Assembly: GCA_015488875.1 (NCBI GenBank)
Contig: WFMX01000031.1
Span: forward strand, 1 to 7,389
DNA length: 7,389 nucleotides
From: Campylobacterota bacterium
GTDB lineage: Bacteria; Campylobacterota; Campylobacteria; Campylobacterales; Sulfurovaceae
Direction of reading: 5' to 3'
The notes beneath the pieces are model-generated. The model saw nothing but the letters and a program-made list of their open reading frames with translations, was not told the DNA's origin and made no database searches. Position 1 is the first letter of the stretch. Each line of letters starts with the position of its first letter. Positions 1 through 7,301 of the stretch are shown piece by piece. A program made the position numbers and the translations under genes.

Positions 1-622
1 AGGCACTCACACCACCCATAGTAGGATCTGTAAGCACCGAGATAAATGGTAGACCTTTTTGGTGTAGTCGGTTGAGTGCTGCTGATGTCTTACTCATCTG
101 TAGTAGCGAGAATGTACTCTCCTGCATCCTAGCACCGCCACTAGCAGATACTATGATGAAACCACACTCTTTCTCTATGGCCCTGCCTATAGCTCTCACT
201 ATCTTTTCGCCCTCTACTGAGCCTAGGCTACCTCCCATAAAGGAGAAGTCGAAGACTACCAACTCCACTAGCTCACCATCTATGGTACAGCTACCACTCA
301 CCACAGAAGAACTCTTGCCAGTTTTGCTCTTGCCCTCTTCTATCCTCTTCTTGTAGCTCTTTTTGTCTATAAACTTAAGCGGATCGACTGGAGTCAAAGT
401 ATCGTCATACTCCACGAAAGTCCCCTCATCAGCGAGAATAGATATCCGCCTATTGGCATTTATCCTTAGGTGATGGTTACATTTTGGGCATACATTATCT
501 TTACTCTCTACCTCTTTGTAATACATCAACGCTTGACACTTATGACATTTGACCCAATGGCTAGGTGCTTCCTCTACAGTAGACTGCTTCTTCATGCTAC
601 CAAACAGATTACCAAAATTCAT
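1..622 (-). CDS. accD: Acetyl-CoA carboxylase carboxyltransferase, beta subunit (partial, C-terminus outside window)
   Basis: Beta subunit of the carboxyltransferase half of acetyl-CoA carboxylase. With AccA it moves the carboxyl group from carboxybiotin on AccB to acetyl-CoA, giving malonyl-CoA, the first committed step of fatty acid synthesis in the cytoplasm. 207 codons are visible. The N-terminal zinc ribbon is complete: Cys26, Cys29, Cys45 and Cys48, spaced C-x2-C-x15-C-x2-C as in E. coli AccD. The crotonase-like fold follows, with SASGGARMQE at 159-168 and DPTMGGVSA at 199-207, both AccD hallmarks. The family is usually about 280-290 residues, so roughly the last quarter is missing because of the window edge, with no sign of damage. 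The ATG at 622 gives the expected short leader before the zinc ribbon and has a good ribosome site. The gene starts 3 nt after the IMPase-family stop codon. Identification is firm. Confidence 0.97.
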   Translation of the reverse strand, partial: MNFGNLFGSMKKQSTVEEAPSHWVKCHKCQALMYYKEVESKDNVCPKCNHHLRINANRRISILADEGTFVEYDDTLTPVDPLKFIDKKSYKKRIEEGKSKTGKSSSVVSGSCTIDGELVELVVFDFSFMGGSLGSVEGEKIVRAIGRAIEKECGFIIVSASGGARMQESTFSLLQMSKTSAALNRLHQKGLPFISVLTDPTMGGVSA

Positions 623-625
623 CAA

Positions 626-1372
626 TTATCCTTTATTCATATTTAATGACTCTCTCACTAGGGAGTCTATCTTGTCAGCTATATCTTTATCTTTTGATAC
701 TATAACATAATCCTCTTCAACTATCACCGTGAGATCTTCACAAAGTGCCAAACCTGCAACAAAATCATATATCCTATACGAACCCACAAAGAGTAGATAA
801 TTTACTGTCCTAGCATAAGCTAGAGATAGTGCCACCGCACCAGGTGTCCGAAATTTCAAATCCAAACTATCTAGCTTTGAGACTATCTCTGGATGAGCAT
901 ATGCCTTTTCAAATAGTCCTATGTGTGCATTGGGTGCTACTATAGGTTCTCTATAGTTGGTATCAAAAAGTTTTCCTTGCCGTAGTGGTCTTTCCAACTC
1001 TTTGAAAAAGATATCACCATTGGCTAGATTGCAAACTATGGCACTATCTAAGATACCATCTGCACCGATCTTGGCTACTGATGTACCAAAGTATGGGAAA
1101 TTAGATAGTGCGTTGGAGCTGCCATCTATAGGGTCTATGATGATAATATGGCTACCATCTCCTATCGTGCCAGATTCCTCAGACTCTATCTTGCCAAAGC
1201 TACCTAAATGTTTGACAAATATAGACTCTGCCCATAGGTCAAGCCCACTACTTACATCACCGCCAGCACCTACACTACTCATATGATAGTAGCTCTCTTC
1301 GTAGCTATCTTTCAGCTTCATAGCTATCTCTTCATTGGCTTGGATACAAGAGAGTAGAAAGCTATTTTTCAT
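626..1372 (-). CDS. Inositol monophosphatase family protein (Mg-dependent sugar/inositol phosphatase)
   Basis: A 248-residue protein of the Mg2+-dependent, Li+-sensitive phosphatase superfamily (SuhB/IMPase/CysQ/archaeal-type FBPase). The metal-site motifs are recognisable: Glu65-Glu66 in SEESG, Asp80 and Asp83 in DPIDGSSN (80-87), and Asp203 in YDFVAG (202-207). The order and spacing fit the family, and the length is near the usual 250-270. Several positions differ from the common consensus: SSNA for TTNF after DPIDG, and YD-x-VAG for WD-x-AAG. The substrate therefore cannot be named; inositol-1-phosphate, fructose-1,6-bisphosphate, PAP or a SuhB-like rRNA-processing role are all possible. 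I recall a homologue next to accD in Campylobacter jejuni, so the pairing may be old. The start overlaps nothing, lies 1 nt after the gltD stop (TGATATG) and has no clear Shine-Dalgarno, so it probably depends on ribosomes finishing gltD. Family is sure, function is not. Confidence 0.92.
   Translation of the reverse strand: MKNSFLLSCIQANEEIAMKLKDSYEESYYHMSSVGAGGDVSSGLDLWAESIFVKHLGSFGKIESEESGTIGDGSHIIIIDPIDGSSNALSNFPYFGTSVAKIGADGILDSAIVCNLANGDIFFKELERPLRQGKLFDTNYREPIVAPNAHIGLFEKAYAHPEIVSKLDSLDLKFRTPGAVALSLAYARTVNYLLFVGSYRIYDFVAGLALCEDLTVIVEEDYVIVSKDKDIADKIDSLVRESLNMNKG
629..634 (-). promoter_or_regulatory. Ribosome binding site of accD
   Basis: AAAGGA on the minus strand lies 6 nt before the accD ATG. 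It is formed by the last two sense codons (Lys247, Gly248) of the upstream IMPase-family gene, so the upstream stop codon sits between the Shine-Dalgarno and the start. This supports the ATG at 622 and suggests coupled translation. Confidence 0.75.
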
Positions 1373-1373
1373 A

Positions 1374-2756
1374 TCAGACTATCAGCTTTTTGGCTATAGC
1401 CTTTGCTGCATCTCTACCATCACGAACTGCCGTCACTACAAGATCAGCACCTCTATGGCAGTCACCACCTGCATAGATGCCTGCAGTAGTGGTCTCATAG
1501 TTCTCATCGACTAATATACCACCCCACTTGTCCGTCTCTATGCCATTTGATGCCAAGAAAGGATAGTCTACAGAGTCAAAACCAAGTGCAAATATGACGA
1601 TATCTGCATCTATCGTATACTCACTTCCAGCTATCTCTTCAACCCTCTGTCGTCCGCCTGCGTCAGGAGAGCCGAGCTTTGTCTTGATCATCTCTAGTGC
1701 TATCACCTTGCCATCATCGTTGAGTATCAGCCTCTTAGGTGATGAGTGGAATTCAAACTCTACACCCTCCTCTTTGGCATTGATGTACTCTTTGCGACTT
1801 CCTGGCATGTTGTGAGCATCTCTACGATATAGACATTTGATACTTTTGGCTTTTTCTCTCAGTGATGTACGGACACAATCCATAGCGGTATCACCACCAC
1901 CTATCACCAGCACTTTTCGCTCTCTGACATCTATGTCTAACTCTCTAGGCTCATCAAATATCTTCTTTTGTATAGTCGTCAAGAAATCCATAGCTAGATA
2001 GACATTGGGTGCATTCTCTCCATCTAGTCCTGACTTGCGTCCTTTTGTAGCACCCACACCTATGAATAGTGCATCAAACTTCTCTGCTAACTCTTCAAAT
2101 GCTATATCGCTACCGACCTCTACACCTTGGTGGAAGATAGCTCCAGCCTCTTTGAGTAGCTTCACTCTTCTCTCTACGATATGCTTGTCCAGCTTGAAAC
2201 CAGGTATCCCATAGGTGAGTAGCCCCCCTGCTCTATTTTGCTTGTCAAATATCTCTACACTTATACCCTCTCGCAACAAGAATGTAGCGGCAGATAGTCC
2301 AGCTGGTCCAGCACCTATGATTGCCACCTTTTTATCTATCTGATTCTCAGAAAATGTTGGCTTCAGTCCTCTTTTGAACCCCTCTTCATTGATGAATGTC
2401 TCTACTGAACCTATGGTGATAGCACCATGACCATCGTTGAGAGTGCATGAGCCTTCACATAATCTATCATGAGGGCATATCCTACCCATCACTTCGGGGA
2501 ATGGAGATGACTCATTCGACAGAGCAAAGGCGAACTCTAAATCATTGTGTGCAGTAGCTTTGAGCCACTGTGGTATGAAATTGTGTAGTGGACAGCCATT
2601 GTGACAGTATGGATCACCACACTGTATACATCTATCTGACTGCTCACCTGCTTTTTGTGGCTTGAAGACTTCATATATCTCATCGAAATCTTTAGTCCTC
2701 TCTACAACATCTCTCTTTTTAGCGTCTATTCTCTCTAGGTCAAAAAATCTAAGCAT
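1374..2756 (-). CDS. gltD: Glutamate synthase (NADPH) small subunit
   Basis: Small (beta) subunit of glutamate synthase: an FAD enzyme that takes electrons from NADPH and passes them through iron-sulfur clusters to the FMN of GltB. At 460 residues it is close to the usual 470-480. The N-terminal domain carries cysteines 43, 46, 51 and 55 (C-x2-C-x4-C-x3-C-P) and a second group at 94, 100 and 104, the pattern that binds the two [4Fe-4S] clusters. The FAD-binding GAGPAG loop is at 148-153, followed by AGGLLTYGIPGFK (176-188). The NADPH-binding loop GGGDTAMD is at 286-293. The C-terminal FAD segment AGGDCHRGADLVVTAVRDGR is at 429-448. The same architecture occurs in other small-subunit-like oxidoreductases (dihydropyrimidine dehydrogenase N-terminus, NfnB), but lying 1 nt after gltB it is GltD. 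It has a strong ribosome site inside the end of gltB, consistent with matched subunit synthesis. Confidence 0.97.
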   Translation of the reverse strand: MLRFFDLERIDAKKRDVVERTKDFDEIYEVFKPQKAGEQSDRCIQCGDPYCHNGCPLHNFIPQWLKATAHNDLEFAFALSNESSPFPEVMGRICPHDRLCEGSCTLNDGHGAITIGSVETFINEEGFKRGLKPTFSENQIDKKVAIIGAGPAGLSAATFLLREGISVEIFDKQNRAGGLLTYGIPGFKLDKHIVERRVKLLKEAGAIFHQGVEVGSDIAFEELAEKFDALFIGVGATKGRKSGLDGENAPNVYLAMDFLTTIQKKIFDEPRELDIDVRERKVLVIGGGDTAMDCVRTSLREKAKSIKCLYRRDAHNMPGSRKEYINAKEEGVEFEFHSSPKRLILNDDGKVIALEMIKTKLGSPDAGGRQRVEEIAGSEYTIDADIVIFALGFDSVDYPFLASNGIETDKWGGILVDENYETTTAGIYAGGDCHRGADLVVTAVRDGRDAAKAIAKKLIV

Positions 2757-2757
2757 A

Positions 2758-5700
2758 CTACTCTCCCTCCTCTATCTTGAGAGGTCCTTTCATATCTTTT
2801 GGTCTTATCATCCAAAAGTTACGAATCTCTATTCTGAAGTTATCTACTATCTTTTTGGCTTGCGTACTCTTTGTCTCGTTATAATAATCTTTGAGTAGCT
2901 TTTTGAGATAGTATCTCTCTATATCTGTATCCTCTGTATCTATCCGTCTAGCTTCGACCAACTCTTGGTTGACATTTTCTACCAACTCGTGATCTGTATC
3001 GTATACAAATGCTATACCACCTGTCATACCAGCACCGAAGTTGACACCAGTTTTGCCTAGTATCACTACAACACCACCTGTCATATATTCACAAGGATGA
3101 TCTCCAGTACCCTCCACTATCGCTATGGCTCCAGAGTTTCGTACTGCAAATCTCTCACCAACTTGACCGTTGATATATAGCTTGCCACCAGTCGCACCAT
3201 ATAGACAAGTGTTACCGCCCAATGAAAATTGAGGACCATTTTTATCAGCTGTGATGACTATGCGTCCACCATTCATCCCCTTGCCTATATAGTCATTACC
3301 TGCGCCATTGACATGTAGACTCACGCCATTGATGAGGAATGCACCTAGTGATTGCCCTGCTGTACCATTTAACTTGATATCTATAGTACTGCATGGGAGA
3401 CCTTTGTCACCATAATATTTGGCTATCTCGCCAGATATCCTAGCACCAAAACTTCTGTTTAGATTGGATATACTCTTCTCTACTATGATAGGATCGTTTG
3501 GATTTTTGATAGCCGACATCACCTCTGCTAGTATCTCTTTCTCGTACTCATTTTGATCATATGGTTCATTGAATGGCACTTCTCTAGTGTTTGTACCATC
3601 TAGTTTGTAGAGGAGCTTGTCAAATGAGAACTTCTTGGCAAACTCATCATCTATCATCTTCAATAGATCGTTTTTACCTATGATCTCTTCAAGTGAGTTA
3701 TATCCCAACGATGCGAGTATCTCTCTGACATCTTCCGCAAGTAGCGTGAAGTAGTTGACGACTCTATCTACAGAACCCTCATAATACTCTCTGAGCTTCT
3801 CCTCTTGGGTCGCTATACCTACACTACATCTGTTCATATGGCATATTCTAAGTATCTTGCACCCTATGACCGTCAATGCAGCTGTACCAAATGCATAAGA
3901 CTCTGCACCCAATATAGCCGCTTTGACCACATCCAGACCAGTCTTGAGTCCACCATCTGTCTCTAGCTCTACTTGACCTCTGAGATTGTTGGCTTTGAGT
4001 GCATTGTGTGCCTCTATGAGCCCTAGTTCCCAAGGATTGCCTGTAAACTTGATAGATCCTATAGGAGCAGCACCTGTACCACCATCTGCACCCGAGATGA
4101 TGATCTTGTCAGCATACGCTTTGGCTACACCTGCCGCTATGGTACCTACACCTGCTGTTGATACTAGCTTGACTGCTATTCTAGCCTCTGGATTGACCTG
4201 CTTGAGGTCAAATATAAGCTGAGCCAAATCCTCTATGGAGTAGATATCATGGTGAGGAGGTGGAGATATGAGTGTCACGCCTGGCATAGTATGTCGTAGT
4301 CTAGCTATAAGCGGACTCACCTTGGAACCTGGTAGCTGACCACCTTCACCTGGTTTTGCACCTTGTGCTACCTTGATCTGTAGCTCCTCTGCAGAACGCA
4401 GATATGCAGGTGTGACACCAAATCTACCTGATGCTACCTGCTTGATCTTTGAGTTTTTGATAGTACCAAATCTTACTGAATCTTCTCCGCCTTCACCTGA
4501 ATTGCTCTTGCCACCTATGGTATTCATAGCTTCAGCAAGACACTCATGTGCCTCTGGAGAGATAGATCCTAGACTCATAGCCGCCGATGAAAATCTCTTA
4601 AATATCTCAGATAGTGGCTCTACATCATCTACTGATATAGCATCCCTGTCGCTTTCAAGATCAAAGAAATCACGGATAAACTTTTTGTCTCTACCATTTA
4701 CCATAGTTTTGAGCTCTTCAAAGTCCTCTTTTTTGCCACTCTTGGATAGTTCATGCATGGCATGTACTGTAGCAGGTGAGAAGTCGTGAAACTCAGCACC
4801 ATCTAAGTATTTGTAGTATCCACCTATATTTAGAGGGAATATTCTGTTTGTAGTCTCTTTGGCATACGCCTCATTGTGGACTATCAATATCCTCGCCTCT
4901 ATATCGCTATAGTCCAAGCCTTTGAGCATAGCATAAGCGTCAGGGAAACACTCATCCACTATCTCGCTACTGAGTCCTATCACATCAAATAGGCTAGAGT
5001 TTCTATAACTTGATATGGTAGAGATACCCATCTTTGACATCACTTTAAGTAGACCAAAGTTGATAGCTTTTCGTACCTTTTTGAGTACAGGTGCTAGATC
5101 TATATCCTCATCTCTTCTCTGCATCATCATAGCGACTGTTTGGTAAAACATATATGGGTATATCGCTGCTGCACCAAATGCTATGAGAGATGCTGCCATA
5201 TGAGAGTCATACATTTCACCTGTGACCGCTATGATGCTGACTAGGTGTCGGACACCTTTTTCGAGCAACTTTTGGTTGAGTCTAGCCACCACCATCAGCA
5301 TAGGCATAGTCATCTGCTTAGCATTGAGACCTCGATCATCTAGTATGATGGTTCTGATGCCACTCTCCGCTACATCATCAGATATAGTCTCTACTAAGTC
5401 ATTGAGAGTAGTTCTTAAGTCACTTCTAAATGTTGTGTTGTATGATTTGGCTTTATAACTAGCATCATATTTTGGATCTTTTGGATCACCAAACTGTTTG
5501 AGTATCTCTAATTTCTCTAGTGATAGTATAGGTGAGACTGTTTTGAGTCTCTTTGCATGTTCTGCATCATCTGCAAGTATATTTCTCACTTCACCAAAAC
5601 CTGTATTGAGACTCATGACAACTCTCTCGCGGATAGGGTCTATAGGTGGATTGGTCACTTGTGCAAATTTCTGCTTGAAAAAGTCAGAAAAGTTTCTCTG

Positions 5701-7179
5701 TTTTTGAGAAAAACAGGCTAGAGGTGTATCATCACCCATAGATGCCGTCGCTTCTTTGCCCTCTTTGACCATAGGCTCTATCACCTGTTCCAATACCTCT
5801 AGGGTAATATTGAAGTATCTCTGCTTGGCCTCCATACTCTTTTTGTCGAGTGTATTTATAGTAGAAAATGGATCATCCATATACTCTTGGAGATATACCA
5901 TATTTTCATTCATCCACTCAGCGTATGGCTCTCTACTCTTAAGGTACTCATCTATATCGTTACTTTTGAGTACTGTACCATACTTGAGATCTATACCCAT
6001 CATCTCACCTGACTGAAGTCGTCCTCTCTCCACTATCTCATCTTCTGGGGTCTCAAGTACTCCATACTCTGAACTTATGAGAAGTCTATTGTCTGTAGTG
6101 ATGATGTATTTGGATGGTCTCAAACCATTCCTATCTAGTACACAACCTATATATCTGCCATCTGTCATACTCACAGCTGCTGGTCCGTCCCATGGCTCAA
6201 AGCATGTGCTTGTATACTCATAAAATGCCCTAAGTTCTGCATCCATATGTGGAGCATTTTGCCATGGTGATGGAAGTACCGATCTAGCTGCCTTGAAGAA
6301 GTCTACCCCATTGACACGGAGAAACTCGAAAAAGTTATCGAGGCTCGCAGAGTCACTCATACCATCTTGGATGATAGGGAAGAGTCTATTTAACTCCTCA
6401 TCTGTAAATACATCACTTTTGATATCTTTGAGTTTGGATGCCACATTGAACCTATTTGCCTCTACAGAGTTGATCTCACCATTGTGTGCTATCATCCTGA
6501 ATGGCTGTGCAAGTTTCCATTGTGGTAGCGTATTTGTAGAAAATCTTTGGTGAAAGAGACAGAAAGATATCTCAAATTTCTCATTTGACAAATCCCTATA
6601 GAACTCTTTGATGTGAGTAGGCATCACTAGACCCTTGTATGAGACCACTGTCGTAGAGAATGAAGCTATATAGAACTCTTCACTACTTTTGAGTCTATTC
6701 TCTATCTCTTTGCGGGACAGATAGACAAGGGCATCAAATCTTCTGCTACCCATCAAGCTATTTGGTGCTACAAATATTTGTGTGATATTAGGTAGAGTTT
6801 CTATAGCTTGTTCACCAAGTGCATCAGTATCTATGGGTACTTGACGACTGTACAGTACTCTCAAATCATTGCTTTCGCATATCTCCTTGATGGTATCAAA
6901 ATCTTTTGTATCCCTACTAAACACCATCGCTACAGCATAAATATCAGGCAATGCAATACCCTCTTTTTTTGCTTCATTGATAAAAAAATTCTTTGGTATA
7001 GAGAGTAGTAGTCCACTACCATCTCCAGTCTTGCCATCAGCAGCTATCGCACCTCTATGCATCATGCGTGATAGCGATGTGATAGCATCTTCCAAGTTTC
7101 TATGTGATGGGGTGTTATCTATGGATGCCAAAAGTCCAAATCCACAGTTATCTTTAAATGAGGTAAAGAGATCTCTCAT
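2758..7179 (-). CDS. gltB: Glutamate synthase (NADPH) large subunit
   Basis: Large (alpha) subunit of glutamate synthase, making two glutamates from glutamine and 2-oxoglutarate. At 1473 residues it is close to full length for the family. Domains in order: class II glutamine amidotransferase from about 12 to 430, with nucleophile Cys12 (NCGFG), the conserved FHQRFSTNTLPQW stretch and HNGEIN at 232-237; a central domain about 475-760; the FMN/2-oxoglutarate synthase barrel about 785-1185, with SGADGGTGAAP at 1029-1039; [3Fe-4S] ligands Cys1107, Cys1113 and Cys1118 (C-x5-C-x4-C); and the GXGXG beta-helix about 1230-1400, with GTAGQS at 1272-1277. An 11-residue propeptide would be removed to free Cys12. 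An in-frame TAA four codons upstream makes the ATG at 7179 the first possible ATG. The ammonia tunnel and channel loops cannot be judged by eye. The reading frame is intact. Confidence 0.98.
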   Translation of the reverse strand: MRDLFTSFKDNCGFGLLASIDNTPSHRNLEDAITSLSRMMHRGAIAADGKTGDGSGLLLSIPKNFFINEAKKEGIALPDIYAVAMVFSRDTKDFDTIKEICESNDLRVLYSRQVPIDTDALGEQAIETLPNITQIFVAPNSLMGSRRFDALVYLSRKEIENRLKSSEEFYIASFSTTVVSYKGLVMPTHIKEFYRDLSNEKFEISFCLFHQRFSTNTLPQWKLAQPFRMIAHNGEINSVEANRFNVASKLKDIKSDVFTDEELNRLFPIIQDGMSDSASLDNFFEFLRVNGVDFFKAARSVLPSPWQNAPHMDAELRAFYEYTSTCFEPWDGPAAVSMTDGRYIGCVLDRNGLRPSKYIITTDNRLLISSEYGVLETPEDEIVERGRLQSGEMMGIDLKYGTVLKSNDIDEYLKSREPYAEWMNENMVYLQEYMDDPFSTINTLDKKSMEAKQRYFNITLEVLEQVIEPMVKEGKEATASMGDDTPLACFSQKQRNFSDFFKQKFAQVTNPPIDPIRERVVMSLNTGFGEVRNILADDAEHAKRLKTVSPILSLEKLEILKQFGDPKDPKYDASYKAKSYNTTFRSDLRTTLNDLVETISDDVAESGIRTIILDDRGLNAKQMTMPMLMVVARLNQKLLEKGVRHLVSIIAVTGEMYDSHMAASLIAFGAAAIYPYMFYQTVAMMMQRRDEDIDLAPVLKKVRKAINFGLLKVMSKMGISTISSYRNSSLFDVIGLSSEIVDECFPDAYAMLKGLDYSDIEARILIVHNEAYAKETTNRIFPLNIGGYYKYLDGAEFHDFSPATVHAMHELSKSGKKEDFEELKTMVNGRDKKFIRDFFDLESDRDAISVDDVEPLSEIFKRFSSAAMSLGSISPEAHECLAEAMNTIGGKSNSGEGGEDSVRFGTIKNSKIKQVASGRFGVTPAYLRSAEELQIKVAQGAKPGEGGQLPGSKVSPLIARLRHTMPGVTLISPPPHHDIYSIEDLAQLIFDLKQVNPEARIAVKLVSTAGVGTIAAGVAKAYADKIIISGADGGTGAAPIGSIKFTGNPWELGLIEAHNALKANNLRGQVELETDGGLKTGLDVVKAAILGAESYAFGTAALTVIGCKILRICHMNRCSVGIATQEEKLREYYEGSVDRVVNYFTLLAEDVREILASLGYNSLEEIIGKNDLLKMIDDEFAKKFSFDKLLYKLDGTNTREVPFNEPYDQNEYEKEILAEVMSAIKNPNDPIIVEKSISNLNRSFGARISGEIAKYYGDKGLPCSTIDIKLNGTAGQSLGAFLINGVSLHVNGAGNDYIGKGMNGGRIVITADKNGPQFSLGGNTCLYGATGGKLYINGQVGERFAVRNSGAIAIVEGTGDHPCEYMTGGVVVILGKTGVNFGAGMTGGIAFVYDTDHELVENVNQELVEARRIDTEDTDIERYYLKKLLKDYYNETKSTQAKKIVDNFRIEIRNFWMIRPKDMKGPLKIEEGE
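2766..2771 (-). promoter_or_regulatory. Ribosome binding site of gltD
   Basis: A perfect AGGAGG on the minus strand lies 9 nt before the gltD ATG, inside the last codons of gltB (those for Glu-Glu-Gly). It is the strongest Shine-Dalgarno in the window and fixes the gltD start at 2756. Confidence 0.85.
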
Positions 7180-7186
7180 AAGCCAA

Positions 7187-7190
7187 CCTT
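7187..7190 (-). promoter_or_regulatory. Ribosome binding site of gltB
   Basis: AAGG on the minus strand, 7 nt before the gltB ATG. It is a short, moderate Shine-Dalgarno, and it overlaps the in-frame TAA (7189-7191) that rules out a longer GltB N-terminus. Confidence 0.6.
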
Positions 7191-7214
7191 ATATTTTAGT
7201 TTGCTAGGTCATTC

Positions 7215-7230
7215 TAAGTTGGGTTACTTA
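7215..7230. repeat. Short inverted repeat TAAGT-N6-ACTTA in the gltB leader
   Basis: Perfect 5-base arms (7215-7219 and 7226-7230) with the same 6-base spacer as the neighbouring CCTAG/CTAGG repeat. The centre at 7222.5 is 22 bp, about two helical turns, from that repeat. The arm sequences differ, so the two are not copies of one binding site. Confidence 0.25.
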
Positions 7231-7236
7231 AATACG

Positions 7237-7252
7237 CCTAGAAATGGCTAGG
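7237..7252. repeat. Short inverted repeat CCTAG-N6-CTAGG at the predicted transcription start
   Basis: Two 5-base arms (7237-7241 and 7248-7252) are perfect inverted copies separated by 6 bases, centred at 7244.5, directly after the -10 box and over the predicted start site. A protein bound here would block initiation, so it is an operator candidate. A 5-bp arm can occur by chance and no regulator is identified. Confidence 0.3.
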
Positions 7253-7258
7253 ATTATA
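7253..7258 (-). promoter_or_regulatory. Predicted sigma-70 -10 box for the gltB-gltD-IMPase-accD cluster
   Basis: A perfect TATAAT on the minus strand, 74 nt before the gltB ATG, predicts transcription starting near 7246 with a 5' leader of about 66 nt. No good TTGACA-like hexamer lies 16-18 nt upstream. Instead the upstream stretch is T-rich, which is the known habit of vegetative promoters in Campylobacter and Helicobacter. No sigma-54 type -24/-12 element was seen. It is the only promoter candidate I noticed upstream of gltB, and the tight gene spacing suggests it serves all four genes. Confidence 0.55.
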
Positions 7259-7280
7259 CTGAAAAGTTGGTTAAAGATAG

Positions 7281-7292
7281 GTAAAGCTTCAC
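7281..7292. repeat. Near-palindrome GTAAAGCTTCAC upstream of the gltB promoter
   Basis: A 12-bp palindrome with 5 of 6 base pairs matching, including AAGCTT at its core. Its centre (7286.5) is about 40 bp upstream of the predicted start, the position often used by activators that replace a missing -35 box. It lies between the upstream stop codon and the promoter. No regulator can be named. Confidence 0.25.
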
Positions 7293-7301
7293 ATTCTTCT
7301 T

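Noticed and set aside
72..356. 94-codon open frame on the plus strand
   Set aside because: It is antisense to accD, whose zinc ribbon and GGARMQE motifs are unmistakable in the other strand.
957..1286. 109-codon open frame on the plus strand
   Set aside because: It runs fully antisense to the IMPase-family gene, which has clear family motifs; no ribosome site or protein likeness.
3848..4033. 61-codon minus-strand frame rich in Arg, Gln and Ser
   Set aside because: It lies out of frame inside gltB and its composition is what the gltB barrel codons give when shifted.
4373..4789. 138-codon open frame on the plus strand
   Set aside because: It is antisense to the strongly conserved FMN and central part of gltB, has a serine/leucine-rich low-complexity translation and no recognisable motif; a shadow of gltB codon bias.
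7203..7252. Three CTAG tetranucleotides within 50 bp, a rare word in many genomes
   Set aside because: CTAG is frequent throughout the coding sequence of this window, so its presence here is not special by itself.
7259..7301. Possible terminator of the upstream gene
   Set aside because: The only palindrome (7281-7292) has no GC-rich stem and no T run following it on the minus strand, so an intrinsic terminator is not supported.
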